Origin: Pseudomonas sp. ML2-2023-3
GTDB lineage: Bacteria > Pseudomonadota > Gammaproteobacteria > Pseudomonadales > Pseudomonadaceae
NCBI RefSeq assembly: GCF_037055275.1
Contig: NZ_CP146343.1
Span: 1,026,501-1,090,500, forward strand
Length of the DNA stretch: 64,000 nucleotides
Direction: 5' to 3'
Each line of letters opens with the position of its first letter. The first letter of the stretch is position 1. A program made the position numbers and the translations under genes. The notes under the pieces are model-generated. The model ran no database searches and was not told where the DNA came from. It worked only from the letters and a program-made list of their open reading frames with translations. Below are positions 18,883 to 26,902 of this stretch, one piece after another.

Positions 18883-19767
18883 TTATCGGGAGGTGAGCCC
18901 CATCTTCACCCGACCTTCTGCCGGGCTCAGTACCCGGGCGCCCAAGCGACTGAGGATTTCAGTGGCGCGTTCCACCAGTTGCCCGTTAGTGGCCAGCACC
19001 CCGCGATCCAGCCACAAGTTGTCTTCCAGCCCGACCCTAACGTTGCCGCCCAGCAGCACCGCTTGCGCGGCCATCGGCATTTGCATGCGACCAATCCCGA
19101 ATCCGGCCCACACCGCGTTGGCGGGCAAATTGTCGACCATGGCTTTCATGCTGGTGGTGTCCGCCGGAGCCCCCCACGGGATGCCCAGGCACAGCTGAAA
19201 CAGCGGGTCATCGAGCAAGCCTTCCTTGATCATCTGTTTGGCGAACCACAGGTGGCCGGTGTCGAAAATTTCCAGTTCGGCTTTCACGCCCAGTTCCTGG
19301 ATACGCTTGGCGCCCGCCCGCAGTTGCGCCGGTGTGGAGACGTAAATCGTGTCGCCGTCGCCAAAGTTCAGGGTGCCGCAATCCAGGGTGCAGATTTCCG
19401 GCAGCAACTCCTCGACGTGAGCCAGACGGGTCAGCGGCCCGACCAGATCCGTGTGGGGGCCAAACTCCATCGGGTTCTCGCCGGGGCCGATATGCAAGTC
19501 ACCGCCCATGCCGGCTGTGAGGTTGACGATGATGTCGATATCCGCCTCGCGGATGCGTTCCATCAGTTCGCGGTACAGCGCCACATCGCGGCTGAACTGC
19601 CCGGTCTTTGGATCACGTACATGGCAATGCACCACCGTGGCTCCGGCCTTGGCCGCTTCCACGGCTGCTTCGGCAATTTGTTTGGGCGTGACTGGCACTA
19701 AAGGGCTGCGCCCGCTGGTGTCGCCGGCACCGGTGAGTGCGCAGGTGATGATGACGTCGTGGTTCAT
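18883..19767 (-). CDS. cdhC: 3-dehydrocarnitine cleavage enzyme CdhC (BKACE family)
   Basis: A 294-aa beta-keto acid cleavage enzyme that transfers the betaine part of 3-dehydrocarnitine to acetyl-CoA, giving betainyl-CoA and acetoacetate. Start ATG at 19767 ([16 protein letters not shown]) with AAGGA eight bases upstream; a longer open start at 19797 has no such site. Zinc ligands are suggested by VVHCHVRD near residue 46, and GLEDNLWL near the C-terminus is family-typical. It lies between caiX and cdhA. Confidence 0.92.
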   Translation of the reverse strand: MNHDVIITCALTGAGDTSGRSPLVPVTPKQIAEAAVEAAKAGATVVHCHVRDPKTGQFSRDVALYRELMERIREADIDIIVNLTAGMGGDLHIGPGENPMEFGPHTDLVGPLTRLAHVEELLPEICTLDCGTLNFGDGDTIYVSTPAQLRAGAKRIQELGVKAELEIFDTGHLWFAKQMIKEGLLDDPLFQLCLGIPWGAPADTTSMKAMVDNLPANAVWAGFGIGRMQMPMAAQAVLLGGNVRVGLEDNLWLDRGVLATNGQLVERATEILSRLGARVLSPAEGRVKMGLTSR

Positions 19768-19839
19768 GGGGCATTTCCTTGGGGCGTAGAGCGCCACAAC
19801 GCAGCCATCAAGGGCCGCGAAGGTGGGCTTGGTGTTTGA

Positions 19840-20766
19840 TTATTTAGCGCTGAGCTTCAGGTGTTCGGCAGCGGGTTTGCCATCCACGGTGGTGACGCCT
19901 TCAAGCCAGCGCTGAAGGTCGTGCGGATGGTCCTTGAGCCACTGGCGGGCCGAGACTTGTGCATCCTTGTGATCGAGCAGCGGCTGCATCATGCGGCTCT
20001 CGTCCTCGGCGCTGAAGGTCAGGTTGCTGAGCAAACGGCTGACATTGGGGCAGCGGCTGGCGTAGTCCGGGGTGGTGACTGTCCATACCGTGGCCAGGCC
20101 TTCATCCGGGCCCAGGGCTCCTTCGCTGCCGGTCAGGTAAGTCATTTTCTGATTGATGTTCATCGGGTGCGGTGTCCAGCCAAAGAACACAATCGGCTCG
20201 TTGCGATTCACTGCGCGTGACACCGCCGAGAGCATCCCGGCTTCACTGGACTCCACCAGCTGGAACTTGCCCAGGCCAAACTGGTTTTTCTCGATCATGG
20301 CCTTGATCTGGGTATTGGCGCCGGACCCCGGCTCGATCCCGTAAATCTTGCCCCCCAGTTCCTTCTCGAATCTGGCGATGTCGGCAAAGCTCTTGAGCCC
20401 CTTGTCAGCCATGTAGGTTGGAACGGCGAGCATGGCCCTGGCGTCTTTAAGGCTCGGCTCGGCCAGGACCGTGACCTGTTTGGCGTCCACGAACGGGGTA
20501 ATGCTCTGGTTCATGATCGGGTTCCAGTAACCCAGAAACATGTCCAGCCGCTTGTCGCGCAGGCCAGCGAAGATGATTTGCTGTGAAGCGCTGGTTTGCC
20601 TGGTTTTATAGCCGAGACCGTCGAGCAGGGTTTGCGCCATGGCGCTGGTGGCGATCACGTCGGTCCAATTGACCACGCCCATGCGTACGTTCTTGCACGA
20701 TGCATCTTCAGCAGCCAGGACGCAGGGGCTCAGTACCAACAGGCAACAGCTGATCAGTCGTTTCAT
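19840..20766 (-). CDS. caiX: carnitine-binding periplasmic protein CaiX
   Basis: A 308-aa periplasmic binding protein of the ProX/ChoX type. The signal peptide MKRLISCCLLVLSPCVLA is cut before AEDAS. Binding-site-like segments MFLGYWNPIMNQ and VFFGWTPHPMN parallel those in CbcX. It has no permease or ATPase of its own here, so it probably feeds carnitine into CbcWV, as described in P. aeruginosa. First gene of the carnitine operon, divergent from cdhR. Confidence 0.92.
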   Translation of the reverse strand: MKRLISCCLLVLSPCVLAAEDASCKNVRMGVVNWTDVIATSAMAQTLLDGLGYKTRQTSASQQIIFAGLRDKRLDMFLGYWNPIMNQSITPFVDAKQVTVLAEPSLKDARAMLAVPTYMADKGLKSFADIARFEKELGGKIYGIEPGSGANTQIKAMIEKNQFGLGKFQLVESSEAGMLSAVSRAVNRNEPIVFFGWTPHPMNINQKMTYLTGSEGALGPDEGLATVWTVTTPDYASRCPNVSRLLSNLTFSAEDESRMMQPLLDHKDAQVSARQWLKDHPHDLQRWLEGVTTVDGKPAAEHLKLSAK

Positions 20767-20930
20767 GGGTGGGGCCTCGGCAGGTTGTTATTGGGGGATC
20801 GGCGTCTTTGTGCGCCGTGATGCCAAGGTACGCAGGCGGCGTGCCGCGCAACCGCACTGGGGCGACGTGGTTTTGCACTGCAGCGACCTGACTGTGTTTC
20901 AATCCGTTGAACCGACTTGCGAGCGTTCCC
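20767..20930. promoter_or_regulatory. caiX-cdhR promoter region with 21-bp direct repeat (candidate CdhR operator)
   Basis: GCACTGGGGCGACGTG (20854-20869) and GCACTGCAGCGACCTG (20875-20890) match at 13 of 16 positions, lie in the same orientation and are exactly 21 bp apart. This is the classical two-half-site layout for an AraC-type dimer, here between caiX and cdhR. CdhR is known to activate the carnitine operon in P. aeruginosa, so it is the likely binder. Confidence 0.6.
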
Positions 20931-21902
20931 ATGGCCCAGGACTTTTACTTCCTTCTGCTGCCCGGCTTTTCATCAATGGGCTTTATTTCGGCCATCGAAC
21001 CGCTGCGGGTAGCCAACCGTTTTCGCGGCGAGCTGTACCGCTGGCACGTACTCAGTTGCGAGGGGGGCGCCGTGCTCGCGAGCAACGGTATGTCGGTCAA
21101 TGCCGAGGGAGGGCTGGGGGCACTTGAAGCCGGTGCGACACTGTTGGTGGTGGCCGGTTTTGACCCGCTGACCCACGTGACACCGGCGCTTAATCAGTGG
21201 TTGCGACGCCTGGACAACGACGGAGTAACCCTGGGCGCCATCGACACGGGCAGTGTGGTACTGGCGCAGGCGGGCCTGCTCGACGGCTATCGGTTGACCC
21301 TGCACTGGGAGGCGCTGGAAGCGTTCAAGGAGTCATACCCCGCATTGCACGTGACTCAGGAGCTGTTTGAAATCGACCGCCAGCGCATCACCTGTGCGGG
21401 CGGCACCGCCTCCATTGACCTGATGCTGGACCTGATCGCCCAGGCCCACGGACCGGAGTTGGCGATCCAGGTTTCCGAACAGTTCGTGCTTGGCCGCATC
21501 CGCCCGCGCAAGGATCACCAGCGCATGCAGGTCGCCAGCCGCTATGGCATCCACAATAAAAAACTGGTGCAGGTCATTGGCGAGATGGAGCAACACAGCG
21601 AGCCGCCCCTGAGCACCTCGCAACTGGCGCTTGGCATCAACGTGACCCGGCGCCAACTGGAGCGCCTGTTCCGTTTGCACCTGCACGACACCCCGCGCAA
21701 CTTCTACCTGGGCCTGCGCCTGGAAAAAGCCCGGCAACTGCTGCGCCAGACCGACATGAGCGTGCTCGACATCAGCATTGCGTGCGGTTTTGAATCACCG
21801 TCCTATTTCACCCGCAGCTACCGGGCGCGGTTTGGCTGCGCGCCGAGGCAGGACCGGGTGACGGGTACTACCCCTTCAGCAACGCCGCACACGCTGCCTT
21901 GA
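20931..21902 (+). CDS. cdhR: carnitine catabolism activator CdhR
   Basis: A 323-aa AraC-family activator with an N-terminal GATase1-like sensing domain (GAIDTGSVVLAQAGLLDGYR) and a C-terminal AraC domain (ALGINVTRRQLERLFRLHLH and ISIACGFESPSYFTRSYR). It shares domain layout with GbdR. Start ATG at 20931 (MAQDFYFLLLPGFSS) is chosen over an in-frame TTG at 20907. It is divergent from caiX and expected to activate caiX-cdhCAB. Its last 35 bases overlap the convergent DUF3010 gene. Confidence 0.91.
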   Translation: MAQDFYFLLLPGFSSMGFISAIEPLRVANRFRGELYRWHVLSCEGGAVLASNGMSVNAEGGLGALEAGATLLVVAGFDPLTHVTPALNQWLRRLDNDGVTLGAIDTGSVVLAQAGLLDGYRLTLHWEALEAFKESYPALHVTQELFEIDRQRITCAGGTASIDLMLDLIAQAHGPELAIQVSEQFVLGRIRPRKDHQRMQVASRYGIHNKKLVQVIGEMEQHSEPPLSTSQLALGINVTRRQLERLFRLHLHDTPRNFYLGLRLEKARQLLRQTDMSVLDISIACGFESPSYFTRSYRARFGCAPRQDRVTGTTPSATPHTLP

Positions 21903-22275
21903 ACGCTTCATGCTGATACTTGTTCAGCGAGGCAGGCAGGTCGAAGGCGTGCTTTTTGTATTGGGCGTTGAGGGTTTGCGGGGATAGCAGCTGCACTTCG
22001 CAATCGTCCAGCAACTGGATAAGGCCTTCGATCTTGAACGTGATCGGGCCACCGGCGAACTCACCCTTTTTACTGCGCTTTTTGATCACGATCCGGGTGA
22101 TGGCGTTGGCCTTCACAAAAGCGGCCATCTGCGCTGCGAAAGCTTTGACGCTGGCGGCGTCTTCATCGTCGTCCAGGGCGATTTTCTTGGTGGCGTTGGC
22201 CACATGCTCAAGGCCCTGGTTGGCGAGGGCGAAAATAGCTTCGCTGCCTTTGATTTCGATACCGCAAATAGTCAT
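21868..22275 (-). CDS. DUF3010 family protein
   Basis: A 135-aa protein beginning MTICGIEIKGSEAIFALANQ at the ATG at 22275. This resembles the DUF3010 family, whose role is unknown; an RNase H-like fold is suggested by the first strand pattern. Lysine-rich IVIKKRSKKGEF is seen in the middle. It is transcribed towards cdhR and the two coding ends overlap by 35 bp. No functional link to the pathway is evident. Confidence 0.8.
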   Translation of the reverse strand: MTICGIEIKGSEAIFALANQGLEHVANATKKIALDDDEDAASVKAFAAQMAAFVKANAITRIVIKKRSKKGEFAGGPITFKIEGLIQLLDDCEVQLLSPQTLNAQYKKHAFDLPASLNKYQHEAFKAACAALLKG

Positions 22276-22305
22276 AAAAACCTGATCGATAAGTTGAACT
22301 GTTCT

Positions 22306-22392
22306 TGTGGGAGCGGGCTTGCTCGCGACGCAAGCGACCCGGTCTTCAGGTTGGACCGCGGTGATGCTATCGCGAGCAAGCCCGCTCCCACA
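22306..22392. repeat. REP pair, family 2
   Basis: The left unit begins at 22306 and the inverse ends at 22392. It lies between the LprI-like gene's 3' end (22404) and the start of the DUF3010 gene. Confidence 0.83.
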
Positions 22393-22403
22393 CCCGGAAG
22401 GGG

Positions 22404-22805
22404 TCAATCCTGCCCGATCGATTCCAGAAACTCAGAACGATCGTCGCTGATGCGGGCCATGCAGTCGTTTTGGGCGATGTTGAATGCCTCGGTGCCAGCA
22501 GTGGCCGGGAATACCGCAATCGCGCAATCGGCGTCGCGCTGGTGCAACCACAGCGCCTGGGCAGCCTTGATTTTGCTGAGGATGTTATTGAGCTGGGTCG
22601 CGTTATTGCCGTACAGGGTCGTCATGCGCTCCTGCAGAGCTTCGTAGTTTTCGGTCAGCAACTGCTCGGCAGCATTTTTGCTGAACACCGAACACGCCAG
22701 GGTTTGCCGGTCGTTTTCTACCGCGTCGCACGGGTTGTAGTCGGCATCATCGGCCGCATGGGCTCCGCTGGTGATCAACGCCAAGGCCAGGAGAATCGAT
22801 TTCAT
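22404..22805 (-). CDS. LprI-like (DUF1311) secreted protein
   Basis: A 133-aa protein with a signal peptide (MKSILLALALITSGAHA, then ADDAD) and cysteines near residues 26, 38, 94 and 115, as in the lysozyme-inhibitor LprI N-terminal family. It probably acts in the periplasm. The family includes inhibitors of host lysozyme, but many members are uncharacterised. It stands alone, separated from DUF3010 by a REP pair. Confidence 0.75.
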   Translation of the reverse strand: MKSILLALALITSGAHAADDADYNPCDAVENDRQTLACSVFSKNAAEQLLTENYEALQERMTTLYGNNATQLNNILSKIKAAQALWLHQRDADCAIAVFPATAGTEAFNIAQNDCMARISDDRSEFLESIGQD

Positions 22806-23033
22806 TGCGGCTTCCTAATCCATAGATGGGGCGGATTCTGGCTTAAGCGTCGGCCAAAGAACAGTCGCGCAGCATAGGCCATGTCATCGCGGTTGCGCGC
22901 TTTGTCGTGGATTGACGCTTTCGGCAATTGCGCTGTCGCTTTTGCACCCGGCTGCTTTTAACCCCGGGCCTATGCTGGCCCCAAAGCGCCGGCAGACGAT
23001 TCGGCGCAGCAAACGCCAATAAGGGGACGCCTG

Positions 23034-24011
23034 ATGAGCCCAGCCGAGTTGCACGCAGACAGCATCGTTATCGACGGGCTGATCATTGCCAAATGGAACC
23101 GTGAACTGTTCGAAGACATGCGCAAAGGCGGCCTCACTGCTGCCAACTGCACCGTCTCGGTATGGGAAGGCTTTCAGGCCACGATCAATAACATCGTTGC
23201 CAGCCAGACCCTGATTCGCGACAACAGCGATCTGGTCATCCCGGTCAAAACCACCGCCGACATTCGCCGCGCCAAGGAACAGGGCAAAACCGGGATCATT
23301 TTCGGCTTCCAGAATGCCCATGCGTTTGAAGACCAGTTGGGCTACATCGAGATCTTCAAGCAGCTCGGGGTTGGCGTGGTGCAGATGTGCTACAACACCC
23401 AGAACCTGGTGGGCACCGGATGCTACGAGCGCGATGGCGGGCTTTCGGGTTTTGGCCGCGAAGTGGTGGCTGAAATGAACCGCGTCGGGATCATGTGCGA
23501 CCTGTCCCACGTCGGCTCGAAAACCTCGGAAGAGGTGATTCTGGAATCGAAAAAACCGGTCTGCTACTCCCATTGCCTGCCGTCCGGCCTCAAAGAACAC
23601 CCGCGCAACAAGTCTGATGCTGAACTCAAATTCATTGCCGACCATGGTGGTTTTGTCGGCGTGACCATGTTCGCGCCGTTTCTGGCCAAGGGTATCGATT
23701 CGACCATCGACGACTATGCCGAAGCGATCGAGTACACGATGAATATCGTCGGCGAAGACTCGATTGGCATTGGCACCGACTTTACCCAGGGCCACGGTCA
23801 GGACTTCTTCGAAATGCTGACCCACGACAAGGGCTATGCCCGCCGTCTGACCAGCTTCGGCAAGATCATCAACCCGCTGGGCATCCGTACCGTGGGCGAG
23901 TTCCCCAACCTTACCGAAACCTTGCTCAAGCGCGGTCACAGCGAGCGTGTGGTGCGCAAGATCATGGGCGAAAACTGGGTCAACGTCCTCAAAGATGTCT
24001 GGGGCGAATGA
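23034..24011 (+). CDS. M19 membrane-dipeptidase-type hydrolase of the dgc operon
   Basis: A 325-aa zinc hydrolase of the renal dipeptidase family (M19). The start at 23034 has AAGGGG upstream. Seen are HADSIVIDGLI near the N-terminus, DLSHVGSKTSEEVI near residue 155 and CYSHCLPSGLKEHPRN, and GIGTDFTQG near residue 243, the family's metal and substrate blocks. It is the first gene of the run leading into dgcA, as in P. aeruginosa. The natural substrate there is not established; a step in betaine or dimethylglycine use is inferred from position. Confidence 0.86.
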   Translation: MSPAELHADSIVIDGLIIAKWNRELFEDMRKGGLTAANCTVSVWEGFQATINNIVASQTLIRDNSDLVIPVKTTADIRRAKEQGKTGIIFGFQNAHAFEDQLGYIEIFKQLGVGVVQMCYNTQNLVGTGCYERDGGLSGFGREVVAEMNRVGIMCDLSHVGSKTSEEVILESKKPVCYSHCLPSGLKEHPRNKSDAELKFIADHGGFVGVTMFAPFLAKGIDSTIDDYAEAIEYTMNIVGEDSIGIGTDFTQGHGQDFFEMLTHDKGYARRLTSFGKIINPLGIRTVGEFPNLTETLLKRGHSERVVRKIMGENWVNVLKDVWGE

Positions 24012-24032
24012 GCCGTCAACGATCACGTTTTG

Positions 24033-24125
24033 CGTAGTCGCTGCCGAAGGCTGCGAAGGGTTGCGCAGCAACCCGTTTCCCCAAAGACCCCACATACCTG
24101 ATCGCAGCCTTCGGCAGCGACTACA
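24033..24125. repeat. REP-type palindrome pair, family 1
   Basis: The left unit is at 24033-24054, the inverse ends at 24125. It sits between the dipeptidase gene and the DUF5943 gene. Confidence 0.8.
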
Positions 24126-24161
24126 GAGCCCGGGTCAAAACCGAATTTTGGAGCTGTATCC

Positions 24162-24692
24162 ATGGCTAAAATCGCCCCGCAACTGCCTATCGAAGTCGAC
24201 AGCGAAACCGGCGTCTGGACCTCAGACGCGCTGCCGATGCTCTACGTGCCACGGCACTTTTTCGTCAACAACCACATGGGGATCGAGGAAGTCCTGGGGG
24301 CTGACGCCTACGCCGAAATCCTCTACAAGGCCGGCTACAAATCCGCCTGGCACTGGTGCGAAAAAGAAGCCGAATGCCACGGCCTCGAAGGTGTCGCCGT
24401 ATTCGAACACTACATGAAACGCCTGTCGCAACGCGGCTGGGGCCTGTTCACCATTCAGGACATCGACCTCGATAAAGGCACCGCCACCATCAAGCTCGAA
24501 CACTCCTGTTTCGTCTACGTGTACGGCAAGGTCGGGCGCAAGGTCGACTACATGTTCACGGGCTGGTTTGCAGGCGCTATGGACCAGATTCTGCAAGCGC
24601 GCGGCAGTGATATCCGCACCGTAGCCGCACAGGTCTACAGCGGATCGGAAGAAGGCCACGACCACGGCCTGTTTGTCGTCAAGCCGTTGTAA
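24162..24692 (+). CDS. DUF5943 (4-vinyl-reductase-like) protein upstream of dgcA
   Basis: A 176-aa soluble protein (MAKIAPQLPIEVDSETGVW) resembling DUF5943 proteins that accompany dgcAB. The C-terminal half (CFVYVYGKVGRKVDYMFTGW then FAGAMDQIL) recalls the V4R small-ligand-binding domain. It lies 15 bp before dgcA on the same strand, so it is co-transcribed. It could bind a small ligand or aid assembly of the dimethylglycine enzyme. Function unknown. Confidence 0.78.
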   Translation: MAKIAPQLPIEVDSETGVWTSDALPMLYVPRHFFVNNHMGIEEVLGADAYAEILYKAGYKSAWHWCEKEAECHGLEGVAVFEHYMKRLSQRGWGLFTIQDIDLDKGTATIKLEHSCFVYVYGKVGRKVDYMFTGWFAGAMDQILQARGSDIRTVAAQVYSGSEEGHDHGLFVVKPL

Positions 24693-24707
24693 GTCGAGGA
24701 TCGGGAT

Positions 24708-26768
24708 ATGGCGTTCGAAGCAATGTTTGAGCCGATTCAAATCGGCAAACTGACCATCCGCAACCGTGTGCTCAGCACCGCACACGCCGAGGTCTATGCC
24801 ACCGATGGCGGCATGACCACCGAGCGTTACGTGCAGTACTACGAGGAAAAAGCCAAGGGAGGTATCGGCCTGGCGATTTGCGGCGGTTCATCGGTGGTGG
24901 CCATCGACAGCCCGCAAGAGTGGTGGAGTTCGGTCAACCTGAGCACCGACCGCATTATCCCGCACTTCCAGAACCTGGCCGACGCCATGCACAAGCATGG
25001 CGCCAAGATCATGATCCAGATAACCCACATGGGCCGTCGGTCCCGTTGGGACGGTTTCAATTGGCCGACCCTGATGTCGCCTTCCGGCGTGCGCGAACCG
25101 GTTCACCGCGCTACCTGCAAGACCATCGAGCCTGAAGAAATCTGGCGCGTGATCGGCAACTACGCCAGCGCCGCCGGCCGGGCCAAAAAGGGCGGGCTGG
25201 ACGGTGTTGAACTGTCGGCCGTGCACCAGCACATGATCGATCAGTTCTGGAGCCCGCGAGTCAACAAACGCACCGATGAGTGGGGCGGCAGCTTCGAAAA
25301 TCGCATGCGCTTTGGCCTCGAAGTGCTCAAGGCGGTGCGTGCTGAAGTCGGCCCGGACTTCTGCGTGGGCATCCGCCTGTGCGGCGACGAATTCCACCCC
25401 GATGGCTTGAGCCACGAGGACATGAAGCAAATCGCCAAGTACTACGACGACACCGGCATGCTCGACTTCATCGGTGTGGTGGGTTCGGGTTGCGACACCC
25501 ACAACACCCTGGCCAACGTCATCCCGAACATGAGTTATCCACCGGAGCCGTTTCTGCATTTGGCTGCGGGTATCAAGGAAGTGGTCAAGGCCCCGGTGTT
25601 GCATGCACAGAACATCAAGGACCCGAATCAGGCGACGCGGATTCTGGAGGGGGGTTACGTGGATATGGTGGGCATGACCCGCGCCCATATCGCCGACCCG
25701 CACCTGATTGCCAAGATCAAAATGGGCCAGGTGGACCAGATCAAACAGTGTGTGGGCGCCAACTACTGCATTGACCGTCAGTATCAAGGCCTGGACGTGC
25801 TGTGCATTCAAAACGCGGCCACGTCCCGTGAATACATGGGTGTGCCGCACATCATCGAAAAAACCACCGGGGTTAAACGCAAGGTGGTGATCGTCGGCGC
25901 AGGCCCTGCCGGTATGGAAGCGGCGCGGGTGGCGGCTGAACGCGGGCATGACGTGACCCTGTTCGAGAAAAAGGATGCCATCGGCGGGCAAATCACCACG
26001 GCGGCCAGAGCCCCGCAGCGTGACCAGATGGCGGGTATCACGCGCTGGTTCCAACTGGAACTGGCGCGCCTGAAGGTTGACCTGCGCCTGGGGACGGCCG
26101 CGGATGCGGCGACGATCATGGACCTGCGCCCGGACATCGTGGTGCTGGCTGTAGGCGGGCATCCGTTTGTGGAACAGAACGAACACTGGGGCGCTGCCGA
26201 AGGGCTGGTGGTGAGCAGTTGGGACGTGCTCGACGGCAAGGTCGAGCCGGGCAAGAACGTGCTGGTGTACGACACCATTTGCGAGTTCACCGGTATGTCG
26301 GTGGCCGACTACATGGCGGACAAAGGGGCTCAGGTCGAAATCGTCACCGATGACACCAAGCCTGGCGTGGCGGTTGGTGGCACGTCATTCCCGACCTACT
26401 ACCGCAGCCTGTACCCCAAGGAAGTGATCATGACCGGGGACATGATGCTCGAGAAGGTCTACCGCGAGGGTGACAAGCTGATTGCCGTGCTCGAGAACGA
26501 ATACACCGGGGCCAAGGAAGAGCGCGTGGTGGATCAAGTGGTGATTGAAAACGGCGTGCGCCCGGACGAAGAGCTGTATTACGGGCTCAAGCCGGACTCG
26601 CGCAACAAGGGCCAGATCGACGTCGAAGCCTTGTTCGCGATCAAGCCGCAGCCATGCCTGAGCGAAGCGGGGGACGGCTACTTGCTGTTCCGCATCGGTG
26701 ACTGCGTGGCCCAGCGCAACGTGCATGCAGCGATCTATGACGCGCTGCGGTTGTGCAAGGATTTCTGA
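24708..26768 (+). CDS. dgcA: dimethylglycine demethylase subunit DgcA
   Basis: A 686-aa flavoprotein of the trimethylamine dehydrogenase/2,4-dienoyl-CoA reductase family, needed to convert dimethylglycine to sarcosine. An N-terminal FMN TIM barrel (about residues 5-350) is followed by two nucleotide-binding domains; VVIVGAGPAGMEAARVAAERG near residue 395 (21 residues, so quoted here only as GAGPAGMEAARVA) marks the FAD fold. The Fe-S ligand region reads CVGANYC...C (C348, A351, C354, C366), so one of the four usual cysteines is alanine. It is followed by dgcB and etfAB, its probable electron path. Confidence 0.93.
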   Translation: MAFEAMFEPIQIGKLTIRNRVLSTAHAEVYATDGGMTTERYVQYYEEKAKGGIGLAICGGSSVVAIDSPQEWWSSVNLSTDRIIPHFQNLADAMHKHGAKIMIQITHMGRRSRWDGFNWPTLMSPSGVREPVHRATCKTIEPEEIWRVIGNYASAAGRAKKGGLDGVELSAVHQHMIDQFWSPRVNKRTDEWGGSFENRMRFGLEVLKAVRAEVGPDFCVGIRLCGDEFHPDGLSHEDMKQIAKYYDDTGMLDFIGVVGSGCDTHNTLANVIPNMSYPPEPFLHLAAGIKEVVKAPVLHAQNIKDPNQATRILEGGYVDMVGMTRAHIADPHLIAKIKMGQVDQIKQCVGANYCIDRQYQGLDVLCIQNAATSREYMGVPHIIEKTTGVKRKVVIVGAGPAGMEAARVAAERGHDVTLFEKKDAIGGQITTAARAPQRDQMAGITRWFQLELARLKVDLRLGTAADAATIMDLRPDIVVLAVGGHPFVEQNEHWGAAEGLVVSSWDVLDGKVEPGKNVLVYDTICEFTGMSVADYMADKGAQVEIVTDDTKPGVAVGGTSFPTYYRSLYPKEVIMTGDMMLEKVYREGDKLIAVLENEYTGAKEERVVDQVVIENGVRPDEELYYGLKPDSRNKGQIDVEALFAIKPQPCLSEAGDGYLLFRIGDCVAQRNVHAAIYDALRLCKDF

Positions 26769-26784
26769 TCCGATACCGAACCAA

Positions 26785-26871
26785 TGTGGGAGCGGGCTTG
26801 CTCGCGAAAACAATCACGCGGTGTGTGAGATGCACCGTGTTGCCTGAATCGCGAGCAAGCCCGCTCCCACA
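26785..26871. repeat. REP pair, family 2
   Basis: The left unit starts at 26785 and the exact inverse ends at 26871. It lies between dgcA and dgcB inside the presumed operon. Confidence 0.84.
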
Positions 26872-26902
26872 CTAGACCTGTGTGGTCTTTGGGAGCTTCA
26901 CC

